A DNA stretch of 64,000 nucleotides from Planococcus citri (GCF_950023065.1 NC_088681.1:39962836-40026835), one strand, 5' to 3'. Shown: positions 35,701 to 50,700, numbered from the stretch's first letter. Made by a program: numbers and translations. The notes: generated from the letters alone by a model not told the origin.

Positions 35701-38700
35701 CTAATCCGAACGGTATTGATAAATCTGTCGCGAAGGATTATTAATTTTACGAATAAACCGTTCTCGTACGTAATACGTACGTATATTGGAATTAGGTGGA
35801 TATTGCTATAGTACGTACGTACGTAGTATACGAGTATAAGGAAGCGATTCGAACGTACGAGTACTGTAATTTTTCACCATCGTCGTCGGTGTAAAGTTTT
35901 ATTCGATAATTTTCAACTTTTAAGAGGTTAAAGGTACCTGATGTTTTTGGTTGCGAAATTTCTTGCTTTGGTGGGTTCGCTGATCTGTTGTCCAATTCGC
36001 TGCGGACGGGTTTTGTGGGTTGAATCATCAACGACTCGGTTATGTCCCCGTCTACATAACCTGCAAAGCAAACATATCCCACAAAACCCGTTAGTTATTA
36101 TTTATTTATAAAGCTATAGGATTACTACGAATGGTTATAATGCGAAGCGACGATGAAATAGTGAAAATAAAAAAATCGTAAATTAATTCGTGGTGATTTT
36201 TTCTTTTTAAAGAGGAGGGTGTTTGGAATTTTTAAACTGAAGGTTATCGTACATCATCTGGAGGTGCATGGATGAAGTACGTATTTAAGTATAGTTTGCA
36301 TTCTTTTTATGGACATAATTATGTAAGTATTTGAGTTTTCAAAAACAAAATGTGTACTTAATACCGTATTGAAATAGAAAACTGTAAGAATCAAGGTGTT
36401 GAAAATTGCAATGAACAGCTTAAAAATAGTCTTTTTCAATCTTGGAGAGGAGTCAAATAAGGTTTGAAGATTGAAAAGTATGAGTAAGAATGAAGGCGTA
36501 GTAATTGTGGCACGTTTTCCACTGATTATGACAATTTTCGACCGTCTAGGTCAATTTGAAGTGGCTGAAAGCCACAAAAAAATAGGAAGAAAGTAGAGTT
36601 TTTTTCACCTTGAACGCAGTGGAGATGACCTGGGAAGCTGTTATTTGGAATGATTATTCACCGCAAAGGTACTTTGATCAATTAGATCCATGATTTTAAA
36701 AGTTTCCCCTCCCCCGCTTTTTTAAAAAAATTTCCAAAAATTCAACTTTCTTATAAGGTATGTAGCTACAAAGTTGTGTCTCTTGCTAAAATTGTCCAGG
36801 TTTCGTTTTTTCGAAAAATACATATGTATTAAGAGAAAGTATAATCTTTTTGCCAATTTGTCTGTCGTGCTGTTTGTTAAAATTTGTCAAAATTCTCGCG
36901 TTTCTAAAAATCGTCAAAAATCTCGTTTCTTTGTAAAATTGATAAAAATTGGTGTTTTTTTTGAAAAAGCTTTTGAAAAGTCTTGCTTTTTGAAAAAAAT
37001 TCTAACTGTTTTACGATTGAAAAGACTTGCTTTTTTCATCTAAAATTGCAAAAACGTATCAAGAAGTCTCATTTTTTTACTTAATATGTACATAATTTTT
37101 TTTCCATTATTCCAAAAAATGTTTGCTTCTCGTTGAAATTGTCAAATTTCAAGTTTAAGACATACCTAAGTTCTTGTTTTTTTTTTTTTTTTTTTTTTTT
37201 TAGCAAAATTGCTAAAGACTTTCACTTTTCTAACTCACAAATTCTCACATTTCAACAGAATTGTTAAAAATTATCAATTTTACTCGTATGCAAAAAATTC
37301 CAAAAAGCTTCACTTTTTTCCAATAATTGTCCACGAGTCATCCTTTTTTGCCAGAAGTTGGCGAAAAGCCCTTTCTTTTGTTAAACTTGTCCAAGTCTCA
37401 CGTTTTTCCAAAAATTGTTGTTTTTCTTTTGTTTTGTGCTAGAAACTACAAAAATTCCAAAAAGACTTGCTTTTTTATCAAAAATTTTTGTAGTACAGTT
37501 CAACTTTTCGTGGTTGAAAAACGTCAGTTTATAATGTTCAGTTTTTTTTGTGATTGTTGTTCCACGTTAAAATGTTTACTTGCGTTTTGTTTCTTTTTTT
37601 GGTTACTTTTTCGAGATTTTTTGCTTACTGAAGTTGATTTTTTTTTTTTTTTGAAGGAAGAAATAGAGTATGATCTCTGAATTCTGACAAAACATTGAAT
37701 TACCTATATCATTCCTGAAACTGGGGATATATTTTGAAATACAGTGGTGCCAATTTTTTAGTCATTATTGCCAATTTGAAAAATATAAAAAAATTGATAA
37801 GTTTTTGCTATTTTTCACCAACAAGACGTCAAGAAACATCGAAAACCTTTTTTTTTCCAAAGTCTGCCTACAATTTTTACAATTTATTTGTATGATTTTC
37901 ACGTTGATACAGGTAATTAACTGATTTTAAGTGAATTTTTGTGTAATTTTCCATCATTTTCGCGATTTTATAGTCATTATGTATTTTACTAACGTTTTCT
38001 CATTTTTTACGAATGTTTATTTTTTTTAATCCACCGATTCATCACTCAACCCTTTTCAAGTGGAGTCTTCTGAGATAATTCAGAAATGGTAAGTTCGGGT
38101 TGGGGGGGGGGGGTGGGTGGGATTTTTTATTTCATCATTTTTAAATACAAACATCACTTTTGTGTACTCATTCCCTTTCATTCAACTTCGAAAGAAAACA
38201 AGTAACGGCTACTCCTTCTGCCTTTGAAAAATTAATGGGAATTCGTACGTGTTAATAAAATTGCCTAACCAGTTTGCCGTAAATACGAATAATCCAGTAT
38301 TTGACTCGAATGGAGTCGAGTTTTCGATTTCGTTTATTTTTCTTTCACCAGTTTCCTTTGAAGATCTCGTGAAGTAACGACCGCGTTCTAACCATCCAGG
38401 GAATGGATGAAGAGGGGGGAGGGGGTATAGCCTCAACATTTTTGCGTATTCGTGATTTTTTTTTTGTTGCAGAACTGGACCAATTTTTGTAGGCTTACGA
38501 TATCTCAAGACTGCTTGAACTTTAAACGAATCTGTTTGCAGAATTTTCAAGATAGTAAATGGGGGGGGGGGTATAAAATCATGAATTGAGTTCGGAAACA
38601 TCGATTTCGAACTTTCAAAATTAAATCTCAATTTTTCATGAAGAAGACAAACGTTCGAAGCTTCTGTTTTAAAATTCTAATAAATAGCAGTATAGACAGT

Positions 38701-41700
38701 TTTTATTTATTTTTTTGAATATGGACCACTTTTCAAAATGGAGTCTCATTTCCTCTTAAAGGTACAAAAATCCCTCAAATTTCGGTAAAAATTCAAGAAT
38801 TTTTTCAAATGAAGGGAAAAATATTAATAATTACGATCTATTTGAAGATGTTAAAATTTGAATGTTGTTGTTGTTTTGATTCGACACCTCTCAGCCGCAC
38901 CTATTCCTTGGTACCCTTGAAAACCCTCCTATTTTCTTCAGCCCTCCGATTTTGATTACCAGTATTCTTCCCATTTTCATTTTTTCAAAATTGAGGGTCG
39001 AGTTTTGCTTATTTTTGTGACAGATAATTTAAATCACATTGTGTCTATTCATTTTTTTCAATCAACTTGTTTCTCACTCATGGACCAACCCTTATATGTA
39101 TTATGTAAAAATGATTTTCTAGCACCATCCCATTCACCTAATCGAATCGTTCATTTCTGTATCCCAAATGCATTCTCGAAATACGTACTTAAACAATGAA
39201 AAGACAAAACAAGCGATACGAACATAATATTCCTACTCAAAAAGTACGAAAGCACATATTTCAAAGCAGACGAGAACCCACACATTGCAGCCTACTCAGA
39301 AACTTGAAAATAAAAACGAAAACGTTCTGTTATTCTATTTTTTTTTACTCGAAGTCGTTTTTCGCAATTACTTGTTTTGCTATCATCGTCGCTATACGTA
39401 TACACGAGTCCTCCGGTCGGTCTCGGTATACGTCGCGAATAAAATATATTTCGTAGCACGTTTAAAATGTCATTCTGCAGCCGATTAGTACATATATATG
39501 GAGAAGTACGAGTATATATACGAAGTTGAACGTTTATAGTAGTGTATAGGAATGTCGTAACCGCACGTATGACTTTTAACGTCTCGAGAAGGTCTAATGA
39601 ATGTTGGAAATTCTACGGGTCACTCTTTTTCCAACAGAATAAACCGGCAAACCACAATTACTCGACGTGGTTGAAAATACTACATACGTACGTTCACGTG
39701 ATTAATATTTGCTCGGTTGGGTTAGTTGGTGTAGAGGTAGGTACGCTTTCTGTAAGTACTTATCGAAGAATAAAATGACTAAAAAAATGTTAACACTTAA
39801 CGTACCTACGAATAGGTATTGGGAAAACAAATTGTTAGGATGTGGTAAATTTATGACAGTTTTTTTTCTCTATTTTTTGCTGTATGGGTAGTTGCTGTAT
39901 TTTCGAAGTAAAGAAGTAGGTTTACTGGGTATACTATTAAGACGTTAATCAATCGACCGAGGACGAAGTGGAGAGGTAAAATTTACTCGTCGATCGTTCG
40001 GCACACGTGTTAACGCGTCCTTTGAAAATTTTAACAAGTAATACCCGCGCGTCGCATAAATGTCAATTTGTTGGTGGAAGACGCGTGTTTCTAAGTCGTG
40101 GCTGAGGCGTTATTTATTCAACGAGAAAACATTATTAAATTTCGGCTCCGATAATGGGTCGGAAATGGTTGCCGGTGTAGTATATGTGTATAAGGCGTAT
40201 ACAGTATATATATAAGTTTCTCTACTCGATACGATAGCATAGCATAGCATAGCCGAAAAACAACGTACACACACCACCATACGAATTTATACAGTATGAG
40301 ATATTTAAAAAGGTTTTCTATATAATGAAATTTTATGACCGCAGAAAACGGCAAAAGTTGATGAATTTTTTAAGCAACAAAGTGGGATAGTGGAAAAAAA
40401 TAAAGGAAAAACATAAAGAGCGAGGAATGTTTCTTATTTTAAGTTTTTCAGAAAATGTTGGCAAAGTTTAAGAAATTTATAGCATCATTTTTTACAATGA
40501 ACTCTTATATAAGTTTGGAAAGTTGAGTGCACGTAGTGAAAGTAATCGGTTTTAATCCTATTCTACTTATGATCCGTAGCCTGGCGAGGCGGCGTGTTTT
40601 AAAATATGTAAAATGTAATCCCTTTTAAGTAATTTAATTTAAACGAGTAGGTACCGGAAAATGGTTCATCGTATGTATGCGGAACCAACTCTCTTCGAAT
40701 ACGAGTATAGGTACCTGGCTCTCGTGTTGTGTTTTACTCGAGCTATGCTCTTCTTTGCCCAACACCCTGTGTCCCTTCATCGTCGTGACTCGTGTTTGTT
40801 ATCGTCGAGAATTACCGACGTGATTAGCATGTCTGTCGCGTGATTAGGATTTGTCGCTTGTGCGAAAACAAAGGTGTTAGATTGATTGCTTATGTGTGAA
40901 GGTTGGTAAAATACCCTTAGGTGTTGGATACTCGTACATTGGTTTGTATTGTTTTGTAATGATGCTGATGGCAGTGTCGTCGTCGTGTACTGTTGAATGG
41001 GTTGTCTGTGTACACTTTGTATCGAACTATGCTTTGGAAATTTTAACCGCTGTTTTGTTGCGAATTTTGATACGTACTTAATGTTAGCAGATCGCTTCGG
41101 TATGCGTTGAGAAATGCTACATACATATATGCGTCTTTGAAAATTGATTGGGACGAATTTATTCTAAACAATATTTGCGTCGAGAGTTGAAAGTAAACGG
41201 AGAGAGGGTGATTTTATAATTTGTAACGATTTGTTTGGATGTTTTGTAGTGCGGAAGTATCAAATTGTTTTAAAAAATGCGTGTTGAAAATTTTTAACCC
41301 CCAGCTTAGAATTGCAATATTCATTTCCACTAATCAATTCGCAATGTCGAACTCGTGATACGAGTATGACCACATTTCTAGCTGTCAAAGTTGATTACAG
41401 TGAGCTTCTTGAACGGTTTGAAATGGCTGCCCAGAAATGTTATCTTTTGTGAAAAGCTCTAGATCGGTTTGAAAATGATCAATATCGGTTCAGGAGGTCG
41501 ACTTCAGCGTATTAGAGACCAACTTTCATGCTCACTGTTTAAAACCAGTGTTTGTGACAGACACAGTTTAAAACCAGTGTTTATGACAGACACCAATTCA
41601 AAAACCAGTATTTGAAACAGACACCATTTCGAAAACTAGTGTTGGAAACAGACACTGTTTTAATCAGTGGTTGTGACAGACACTGTTTAAAACCAGTGGT

Positions 41701-44700
41701 TGTGACAGACACTGTTTAAAACCTGTGTTTGTGACAGAAACTGTTTAAAACCAGTATTTGAAACAGACACTGTTTACAACCAGTGTTTGTGACAGACACT
41801 GTTTAAAACCAGTGTTTATGACAGACACTGTTTAAAACCAGTGTTTGTGATAGACACCACTTCAAAAATCAGTGTTTGAAACAGACACCATTTTGAAAAC
41901 CAGTGTTGGAAGCAGACACGGTTTAAAACTAGTTTTTGTGACAGACACTGCTTAATGAAACAGCCACTGTTTAAAACCAGTGTTTGTGACAGACACCACT
42001 TCAAAAACCAGTGTTTGTGACAGACACCACTTCAAAAACCAGTGTTTGAAACAGACACCATTTTGAAAACCAGTGTTGGAAACAGACGCTGTTTAAAACC
42101 AGTGTTTGTGACAGACACTATTTGAAATCAGTGTTTGTGATAGACACCACTTCAAAAATCAGTATTTGAAACAGACACCATTTTGAAAACCAGGGTTTGT
42201 GACAGACACTGTTTAACCAGTGTTGGAAACAGACACTGTTTAAAACCAGTGTTTATGACAGAAACTGTTTAAAACCAGTGTTTGTGACAGACACCGCTTA
42301 GAACCAGTGTTTGTGACAGAAATTGTTTAAAAATTGTTGTTTGTGACAGACACTGTCTTAAACCAGTGTTTGTGACAGACACTTTTTAAAACCAGTGTTT
42401 ATGACAGACACTGTTTAAATCCAATGTTTGTGACAGACACCACTTCAAAAACCCGTGTTTGAAACAGACATCGTTTTGAAAACCAGTGTTAGAAACAGAC
42501 ACTGTTTTAATCAGTTGTTGTGACAGATACTGTTTAAAACCAGTGTTTGTGACTGACACTGTTTAAAACCAGTGTTTGTGACAGACACTGCTTAGAACCA
42601 GTGTTTGTGACAGAAACTGTTTGAAACCTGTGTTTGAGACAGACACTGTTTAAAACCAGTGTTTATGACAGACACTGTTTAAAACCAGTGTTTGTGATAG
42701 ACACCACTTCAAAAATCAGTGTTTGAAACAGACACCATTTTGAAAACCAGTGTTGGAAACAGACACTGTCTAAAGAAACAGACACTTAAAACCAGTGTTT
42801 ATGACAGATATCACTTCAAAAACCAGTGTTTGAAACAGACACCATCTTGAAAACCAGTGTTGGAAACAGGCACTGTTTAAAACCAGTGTTTGTTATAGAA
42901 ACTGTTTAAAACTAGTGTTTGAGACAGAAACTGTTTAAAACCAGTGTTTGTGACAGACACCGCTTAGAACCAGTGTTTGTGACAGAAATTGTTTAAAACT
43001 GGTGTTTGTGACAGACACTGCCTTAAACCAGTGTTTGAGACCACTGTTTAAAACCAGTGTTTATGACAGACACTGTTTAAAGCCAATGTTTGTGACAGAC
43101 ACCATTTTGAAAACCCGTGTTTGAAACAGACACCATTTTGAAAACCAGTGTTAGAAACAGACACTGTTTTAATCAGTGGTTGTGACAGAAACTATTTAAA
43201 ACCAGTGTTTGAGACAGACACTGTTTAAAACCGGTGTGTTTGTGACAGACACTGTTTAAAACCAGTGTTACTGACAGACTCATTCTAATTAACTACTATT
43301 AGGTATCACAATTTTTAAAAATTCACCAAAAATCGAATAATGAACTATTGAAGCTCAGAATTTGGTTTCGCGATAATCAGTCAATGAACCAAATTTCAAA
43401 TCAAATGGAGTTGATGAGTTGTAAAGTTCCGTTTGGTTATCATCATTTCTTTAAAATCAGAGACTAGTCAAGAAATTCTCCAACTAACAGGTTATCAACA
43501 GGTAATGAAAGCAGTGAAATGTAAAGTAGTGAATTTAGCCAAAAATGTAGTGAAAAAATTCATCAATTTGTTCATTTGCATTGTTTTTTTTATAATTTTG
43601 ATTAAAATTAAAAAAACAGGTAGTACTTTGTTTGCATCATTTTTTTAATTTCCATTTTTTTGAAAATTTTTCTGTAAAAAAATCGATTTAGTTGATTTTT
43701 TGTATGTGGTTGTGTGGGGGGGGGGAGGTGAGTGGAGAACTTTCAGCGAATTTAGTTGAATAAAGTAGTGATTTTTTCAAAAAAAAAAACTCCGATAGAT
43801 TCCATGATTTACTTGGGTCTGAAAACACCCACTAATTTAAAACTGTGTCTAATTCAACCACGTTAGAGCACTTCCTCATTAAAAAAAAGGTCTTCGTGTA
43901 GAGCTGAAATTGTGTGAAAATCAGGTTAAAGCTAATCTACCTAGCATTGTTAGAGTTGTTTAGAGTACTAGTACCGACGTTAGAGCACTTTTCTTTTTCC
44001 TTCACCCCAGAACAGCCAGTTCAACCTCTTAAGCCACCAATTGTCCGTCCGGCCTCTCAAGGTCATTGACCCATCTTTTGTCTGATCCCTCAAAAATAAC
44101 AATTTGTATTTTTGCCAGCTCTCAAAGTAATTTTTCTACCTGTCAGACTGCTCAAGGTCGTCTCTCAAAGTCATTGACCGTGTGTCTGAATTCTCAAGGT
44201 CTTTGACCTACATGTCTAGCTTCTCAAGATTGTCTAGCTGCCCTCGTGGGGTTATTGACTCTTGATTATGGCTTCTCAAGGTCGTCTGTCGTCCTGTTTA
44301 GCCTCTAAAGGTCATTGACCCGTCTACATGTCTTTTCAAGGCCGTCTGTTCACACGTCTGGCCTTTGGAGGTCATTAGCTATACCTGTCTGCCCGTCCGT
44401 CTGTCGGCCGGTTCGTATGTCTTCTAAGGTCATTGACCCCTCTTTTCGACTTCTCAAAGTCGTCTGTCTTTTCCAGGTTGTCTATAATTATGCCCGTTTG
44501 GCTTTCCAGTGTCGTCTGTCTGTCTTCCATTGAAATATGATGAGCATTGATCATATTCAATTTTTTCCAAATTTTCAAATGGTAGTCCCAGATTTGGCTC
44601 CATTTGAAAATTTAGCTCTCGTAAAAAAACTGAATTTTGAATCTTTATAATTTTTGTTAATTATTTGGATCTTCTTTCACGGCTCTTTAAAACTGCTCAA

Positions 44701-47700
44701 AAAAAAATTTGGCACCTTGTTGGGGGGGGGGGGGAGGGTCCAATTTTTCAAAAAACCTTGTGTAAAAATGACTAAACGCATGATTGGACAGCTTTAATTC
44801 TCGGAACTTTTTGCTATTCTAATACTTATCTCATCTCAAAGAGACACTCTTGACTTGAGTAAGAAAAATTGTAAGTAGGTAATTTTTTAAGTTACGATTT
44901 TTCAAAAAAATAAAATCATTTAGGAGGTACCTATCTGATCTGATAAAAAAACGAGGCTACGTGCAAAAATACTGCATTACCCAAAATTTCAGGTCCTAAA
45001 TTCGATGATGACATCAGGATGACGTCAAACTGCCAAAAATCAATGTTTAGTTATCTTCCTCAAAGTAGTTAAATTTGATTTACTTAATTAAACAAGAAAA
45101 CAGACCCTAATTTTAAAAATTCGTTTGTTATTGAGAATGTGAGTAAGGAGTAAATGTACCTAGTACTCATAAGTACCTACATGTGTCTGATTGTTAACGT
45201 GTAATATGTGATGTGTATTTTGCAATAAATTGACGTAATAATGTCCATTCTCGATTAATTTTCCGCTGGTCAATATTATAAAAATAGCATGGCGACTTAT
45301 ATTTATAACGTGAGTGTGCGTGCACAGTGATATTATAGTGTTTCATAGAAGTACTGCTTAAATTTACCAAAGTTTTGTAATATTGTCCGAGTCTTACCTT
45401 CTCTATTTGCTCTACTCGTAATAGCTTCGTGCTCTCTCGGAGACGCCGATGGCATGGTAATTTCTGTAATGCATATTGAAATTATTAGTTTTCTTTTTTA
45501 TTCTTGTTCGAAATAAATTTCCTTTCACGATATCAATTTCAAATTCATTCACCATAGGTATGTATGTAGGTACTATATAAGGTCGAAGAACTTACCGTAT
45601 AAACGTATGGTGCCTTCGGTCTCCCCTAGTGAATTCTTTGATATGCATTTGTATGTACCGAAATCACTGGGCGTTAATTTCTTTACTGTTAGCTTCATAT
45701 GCGTTCTGTAGCTATTTTCTGAGATCTCTGTACCGTGTTTGTTGGCTGATAGCAGCATACCGTCGCCAAACATCCAGTAACTTATGGCTCTAGGATGTGC
45801 TTCGGTTTGGCAGTCGATTGTGACGTCGGTACCGACTGGAGCGCCGACTAATTGATTCGATACTAGAATCATTGGTGGGACTGAAACAAAATACACGAGT
45901 GGATTAGAATTTTCAATTACCTATTTGGTTCCTGTTCGGGTCGTTGGTAGGATGAGCTTTCAAACAAAGTACCTATATCGCACGTGGGTAGACAAAAAAA
46001 ACGAATACAGTATGTCGAGAAAGGTTGGTTGAGACGAAAGGGAAATATATGTACTAGTACACGCTATGAAAATACAACTAGTAACGTACCGAGGAAAAAA
46101 AATGGAACGTCTCGTCGTTCGTTTTCGTTTTCATATCAGAATAAATATTTATATTAAAATGTGGCGTGTGTATGTTTGTGCATCGGCGGTGGCAATGCTG
46201 CCTTTTGGAATGAGTGTGGGTGTGGGCGCTGGGGCAGGGCCCAGGGAGGCACTAAAGGCACACGGAAGAAGCCGGCTATATAGTGTTGTAGTCGTGTTAG
46301 GATAACGGTAAAACACGAGGCTGGATTGAAAGTTTAGTGCAACTCCCAAAGCTCTTCGTTCTTACTCCCGTACCAATTCCATTGTATAAACAATCTCAGA
46401 CCAAAGAAAGGAGATTAAGTTTCTGTCACCCTAGAGAGAGAGATAGCACGGCAGAAAGGGAGGAGACTGCCTAGAATACACGCATACACATACACACGCC
46501 GAAAGTGCGGTGCGTTAACTTTGCGAATCCATCACTTGGAAAATCCGTATTAAAAAGTTGCACATAGCAATACAACTCTGCCAGCAAAGGCACGACAACG
46601 CACGTGGTTTTCCATCGGATTTTACACTTTCAACACTTTACCTCGTAAAATATGATCTTATTGGTTATAATCAATTTGTCGTTTTACCTCCCCCTCTCCA
46701 CATCTCGCCTCCGTTCACTTCAGTTCTTATAGCAACTTCCACGTACCTACCAATTTCTCGTCGTCGTCGAGCCATTTTACGTACTTCATGACCTGTGTAT
46801 CGAAAAGTTGCGCAATAAACATTCGTACAAAGCTTTTTTCATTAGTAAGTTTTCAATTCGGGCTTTCCATTTAGTAAGGTTTTTTTCTCTTACTTTTTAA
46901 TGTTGGCGTTTTTCTCCACTCGGTGTTTTTTTTTTTTTTACTGGTGCAATTGGACCTTTTTTTCTTTCTTTTCTTTTTTTTTCTAATTTCATGTTTATTC
47001 AGTCGTTAACGTATATTTTTTCTCTCTTTCTGAACTCTTTTTTTTTTCTATTAATGCCTCGCGATTCTGTAGGTATTTTTTTTTCAAACTTTTTAATCGA
47101 CTCGCTGGAAAACCGATAAGAATAGTAATTCATTTATTGGTAGAAAGGAAATTTTAATTAATTCGCCATTGATTTTTAATAACGAAACGGAAAAATATAG
47201 GTAGCTTGGGCGCATCCGAAACAAGCAAAAGTGATAAAAGGGTGAACGCGGTAGGTAGACGATAAATGTAGTTTTATCAGATTCTAGTATATCTACTTGA
47301 TTAAGAGTACCTACTAAAACAACCAACGAGTCTGTGCGAATCGTAGGTAGGTATGATTAATGAAACAAAACCTTTTTTAAAGGGTGTTTTGCACAGTTTT
47401 ATTCTCTATTTTTTTTTTTTTACTTGGCATCCGGATGTGTTTTGGGGGCGATAGAGCAGAGTCGAATCGAGTGTCTTGTGGTGGAATTGAAGTACTAGAA
47501 TGGCACTGGCTCGGAGATAATTTTCTTCATAACTGGTAGAAATTCGTTCGAGTTTATGGTCTATGGGTTTCTTAATCTTGATCTTGAAAGTACAATTTTC
47601 TTTAAGAAAAGTGAGTCATTTTTTTAATTTGTTGATAGAGTCTCATTTTTTCGTTGGAATGGGAAAATGATCATGATTTTCGAATTCACGCAGTGTGGAA

Positions 47701-50700
47701 TTAAAAAATTGTCAAAAAGTTTCGACATAGAGAGAAGAAAATGGGAAATTTTATAAAATGTTTTGGGGTATTTAATTTACTTCCCAATGTTAATATTAAG
47801 AAGTTTTAAAGTTGTTTGGTTCGGCAAATTTTGAAATTTCTCCCAGAATTTCAAATCGCTCATTCACTCTACAAGGGCAAAAAATTAATTTGTTTTCTTT
47901 TTCCTGAATTACATTTCGGGAATCGTGCTCGGTTTATCTTCAAGTGATCAAGGCACTAAAGTTACTGCAAGGAACTTTTGGATAATTTTTCAAAATGTTG
48001 GATCATACATACCTACAGCGAGAACATAACGTAAAAAAAGCAAAAAATTGGCACATGAATTTTTTCTTCGGGAATGTGTTCAGATGGACCCTCTGAACTA
48101 CCCCTGAAGCTTTTTTTTAGAGGGCTAAAACCGGGTCCGATTCACGTTTTTCGCGATTTTCTCCGCAAATATTATACTTATGAGAAAAACTGCCAGAACT
48201 AAAAATGTTGCCCTTCAAATTCTCGATAATTTGATGCTACGCTCGGCTCGATACCCATCCCTGAAAGGGAGTATCCAAAAAAATGGGTGGAAAGAGTAGG
48301 TGTTTTAAAAAAGGCCAGTCCAATAAATTAATCAAATTACTATATGTACTTAATATCATTCGCTTATTTTTTTTTTACAAACTCTACACACTCAACTACT
48401 AATCAAACCACCGTTGATTGGTCTTCAACTCTCCCCAGGAGTTGGTGGATGGGGGGGTGCTTGATTTTTCAAGTAAGTAACACACAACTGAATCATGTAT
48501 TTGAAAAACGAATCTGGGCGTGTGATATATCGAATAGTATGTTTTCGATGTCACTGAATACGAATATGAACTTATTTCCTGGGTCTAACCCCTCAAAGCC
48601 CCCTGTGCCCCAAAAAGGTGAGGGTCAAAATTTCGAAAAATCTTGAAAAATTGAGTGATATATCGAATGGTATGTTTTTGAGATCGCTGAATACGAATAT
48701 GAACTTTTTTTTCGGGTGCAACCCAAAAATTTTCAAGTCCCATTGTTTTTTTCAACATTTTTAAAAATCTCACTTTTTTGATAAAAACTGCAAAAAAGTA
48801 TCATTTTTTGGCAGTATGCACTTTCCTAAAAATCTCGCTTTTTGCCAAAAATAGACAAATGTTTTCCTTTTTTTTCTACAAATTGCTCAAAAGTTTCACT
48901 TTTTACCAAAAATTGCCAAAAGAAGCTCTGGCTTTTGTTAAAATCGTAAAAAATCGCTTTTTTGCCAAAAATTTTAAAAAATTTTCGCTTCTATGTCACA
49001 AGCTGTCAAAAACATTCCTATAATGCCAAAAAATTACGAAACAGTTTCACTTTATTTTGAATTGCTCAAAATAAGTTTTACTTTTTTGCTAAAAATTGCC
49101 AAAAGAAGCCCTGCCTTTCGCATGAAGTCGTCAAAATTCGCTTATTTTGCCAAAAATTTTCAAAAATTTTCGCTATTATGCCAAAAGTTGTCGAAAAGAT
49201 TCACTTTATTGCCAAAAAATTGCGAAACAGTTTCACTTTCCTGACAAAAATTTGTAATGAATATCATTTTTTTGCCAGTAAGTACATTAATTGCCGAAAA
49301 GTCCTGCTCGAGTTTTTTTTCACATTTTTAATTGAAGTGTTCTGTTTTTTTTTTGTATCATATTTTTTTACATTAAAATGTTTTGTTTACATCTTGTGAC
49401 TTTCTGCATTACTTTTTGGTCACTTTTTCGTTAATTTTTCAAATTTTTTTGGTTACTAAAGTTACTTTTTTTTAAGAAGAAATTGAGTACGAGCCCTGTA
49501 TTTTATTTTGAAAATGGTTGATTTTCGAAAGATTTTGCTCTCGCTTCGGTCAATTTGAATCCTATTAAGAAAAGTTCATCGAGAAAATTTTTAAAATACC
49601 TTTGATACTCGTAGATGTTCTAAAACTTTATGGTACTCATGCAAATCAACCCGGTTTCCAAAAGTTGCCGATGCCAAAGGTCATTTCCAAATTCAACTTG
49701 AACGAAGGTCGAAGGTGCATTTTAAGGATAGATGAGTGGAGGTGGAGGAGCAGGGGGTTGAAGAAGTGGAAAGTTGCAGATAATTAATATTAATTAAAGT
49801 TTTTACTCACATCTATTATTATTCAAGTTCCAAACTGTTTGTCGATAGAGGGAGAAAGGAGTTCTGAAAATTTTTAGAACCGAATGTGAATCATTTTTAT
49901 GAACGGGGAGGGGGTGAAGGGGAGGGTGAAAATTTGGTGAAAAGGTAGGTAATGCAAAAATGATATAAAAATACATTTTTCATTAAGGTTATTTTTTTGC
50001 GTTTTAGACAACTTTTATGACGTTTCAATGTATTTTCCTTCGCTTCAAACAATTCATTACCTACGTTTTCAAATAATTCTCAACTTTCTTTTTTTTATCA
50101 GCTAAAGAAGTAGCAACTTATACTACTTAACACGAGTCTGAAGAATTAATTAACTACAAGGTGCTCTTCTCTACTTATAAAGCTCTGTATTATTCAAGGC
50201 AAATGATTCGATCTCAACTAAGCATATGGGTAAGATAATAGAAAAGTAGCTTTTTGCTAGAATCCACGCACCCTGCTCCCACTACTATTTCACCCCCACT
50301 GTATACATAAGTAGCCAAAGTTACCTATACCACATCGATAGCACATTGCGTGAAAAAAAGAGAAAGCATTGAAAAAGCTTTCTCTCTATATCTCATTAAC
50401 CTACAACACACGTAACCGATGGTTTTTATTCGGGGTGAAATGCTCGGCCGGCTGGTTTGCTGGCGATAATGAAAAAGTTAAAATTTGATTTCAACGTCGA
50501 GCTGGATCTCGCCTTGTGCCCTTATATACTTCTTCTTCTCCCCCCCCGTTTCTCTGTACACCTACATTTTGCCTTCACCATCAACGCATATGCTTCTGTA
50601 TAGTATAGTGTCTTGAAATAAAAGAGATGAAGAGGAATACGAATGAAAACACACAAGTATGTTTGGAATGGTTAACGAAGCTAAAGCAAATCGTTTCTAT

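Larger units (their letters stand above)
23782..35937 (-). other. Intron of the Ig gene (12.2 kb)
   Basis: No host exon is seen inside. It contains a CAAAAATTG-family repeat (24540-25470), a long inverted repeat (25740-26400), a 25-nt T run (26648-26672), and the transposon nest at 30.5-34.3 kb. The rest, including 27.0-30.1 kb and 34.4-35.9 kb, showed nothing I can name. Confidence 0.7.
36061..45397 (-). other. Intron of the Ig gene (9.3 kb)
   Basis: It contains a CAAAAATTG-family copy (36770-37680), a dispersed-repeat arm (41330-41520), a large hairpin minisatellite (41531-43280) and a GGTCATTGACC-type minisatellite (44044-44530). A pentamer run of ATAGC lies near 40235. The 140-codon frame at 38209-38631 (- strand) has no recognisable domain or splice support. 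Nothing else was recognised. Confidence 0.7.

Noticed and set aside
35792..36082. Read-through form of stalk exon 2 as the gene's C-terminus
   Set aside because: The frame stays open past the donor but becomes low-complexity, whereas splicing at CAG|GTACCT joins in phase to a family-typical hydrophobic tail at 23.7 kb.
38209..38631. 140-codon open frame on the - strand inside the Ig-gene intron
   Set aside because: No domain, no signal peptide, no clear splice sites linking it in phase 1 to the Ig gene; includes poly-purine runs.
41531..43280. CRISPR-like array
   Set aside because: Spacers are not unique; the whole unit repeats, and this is a eukaryotic minisatellite.
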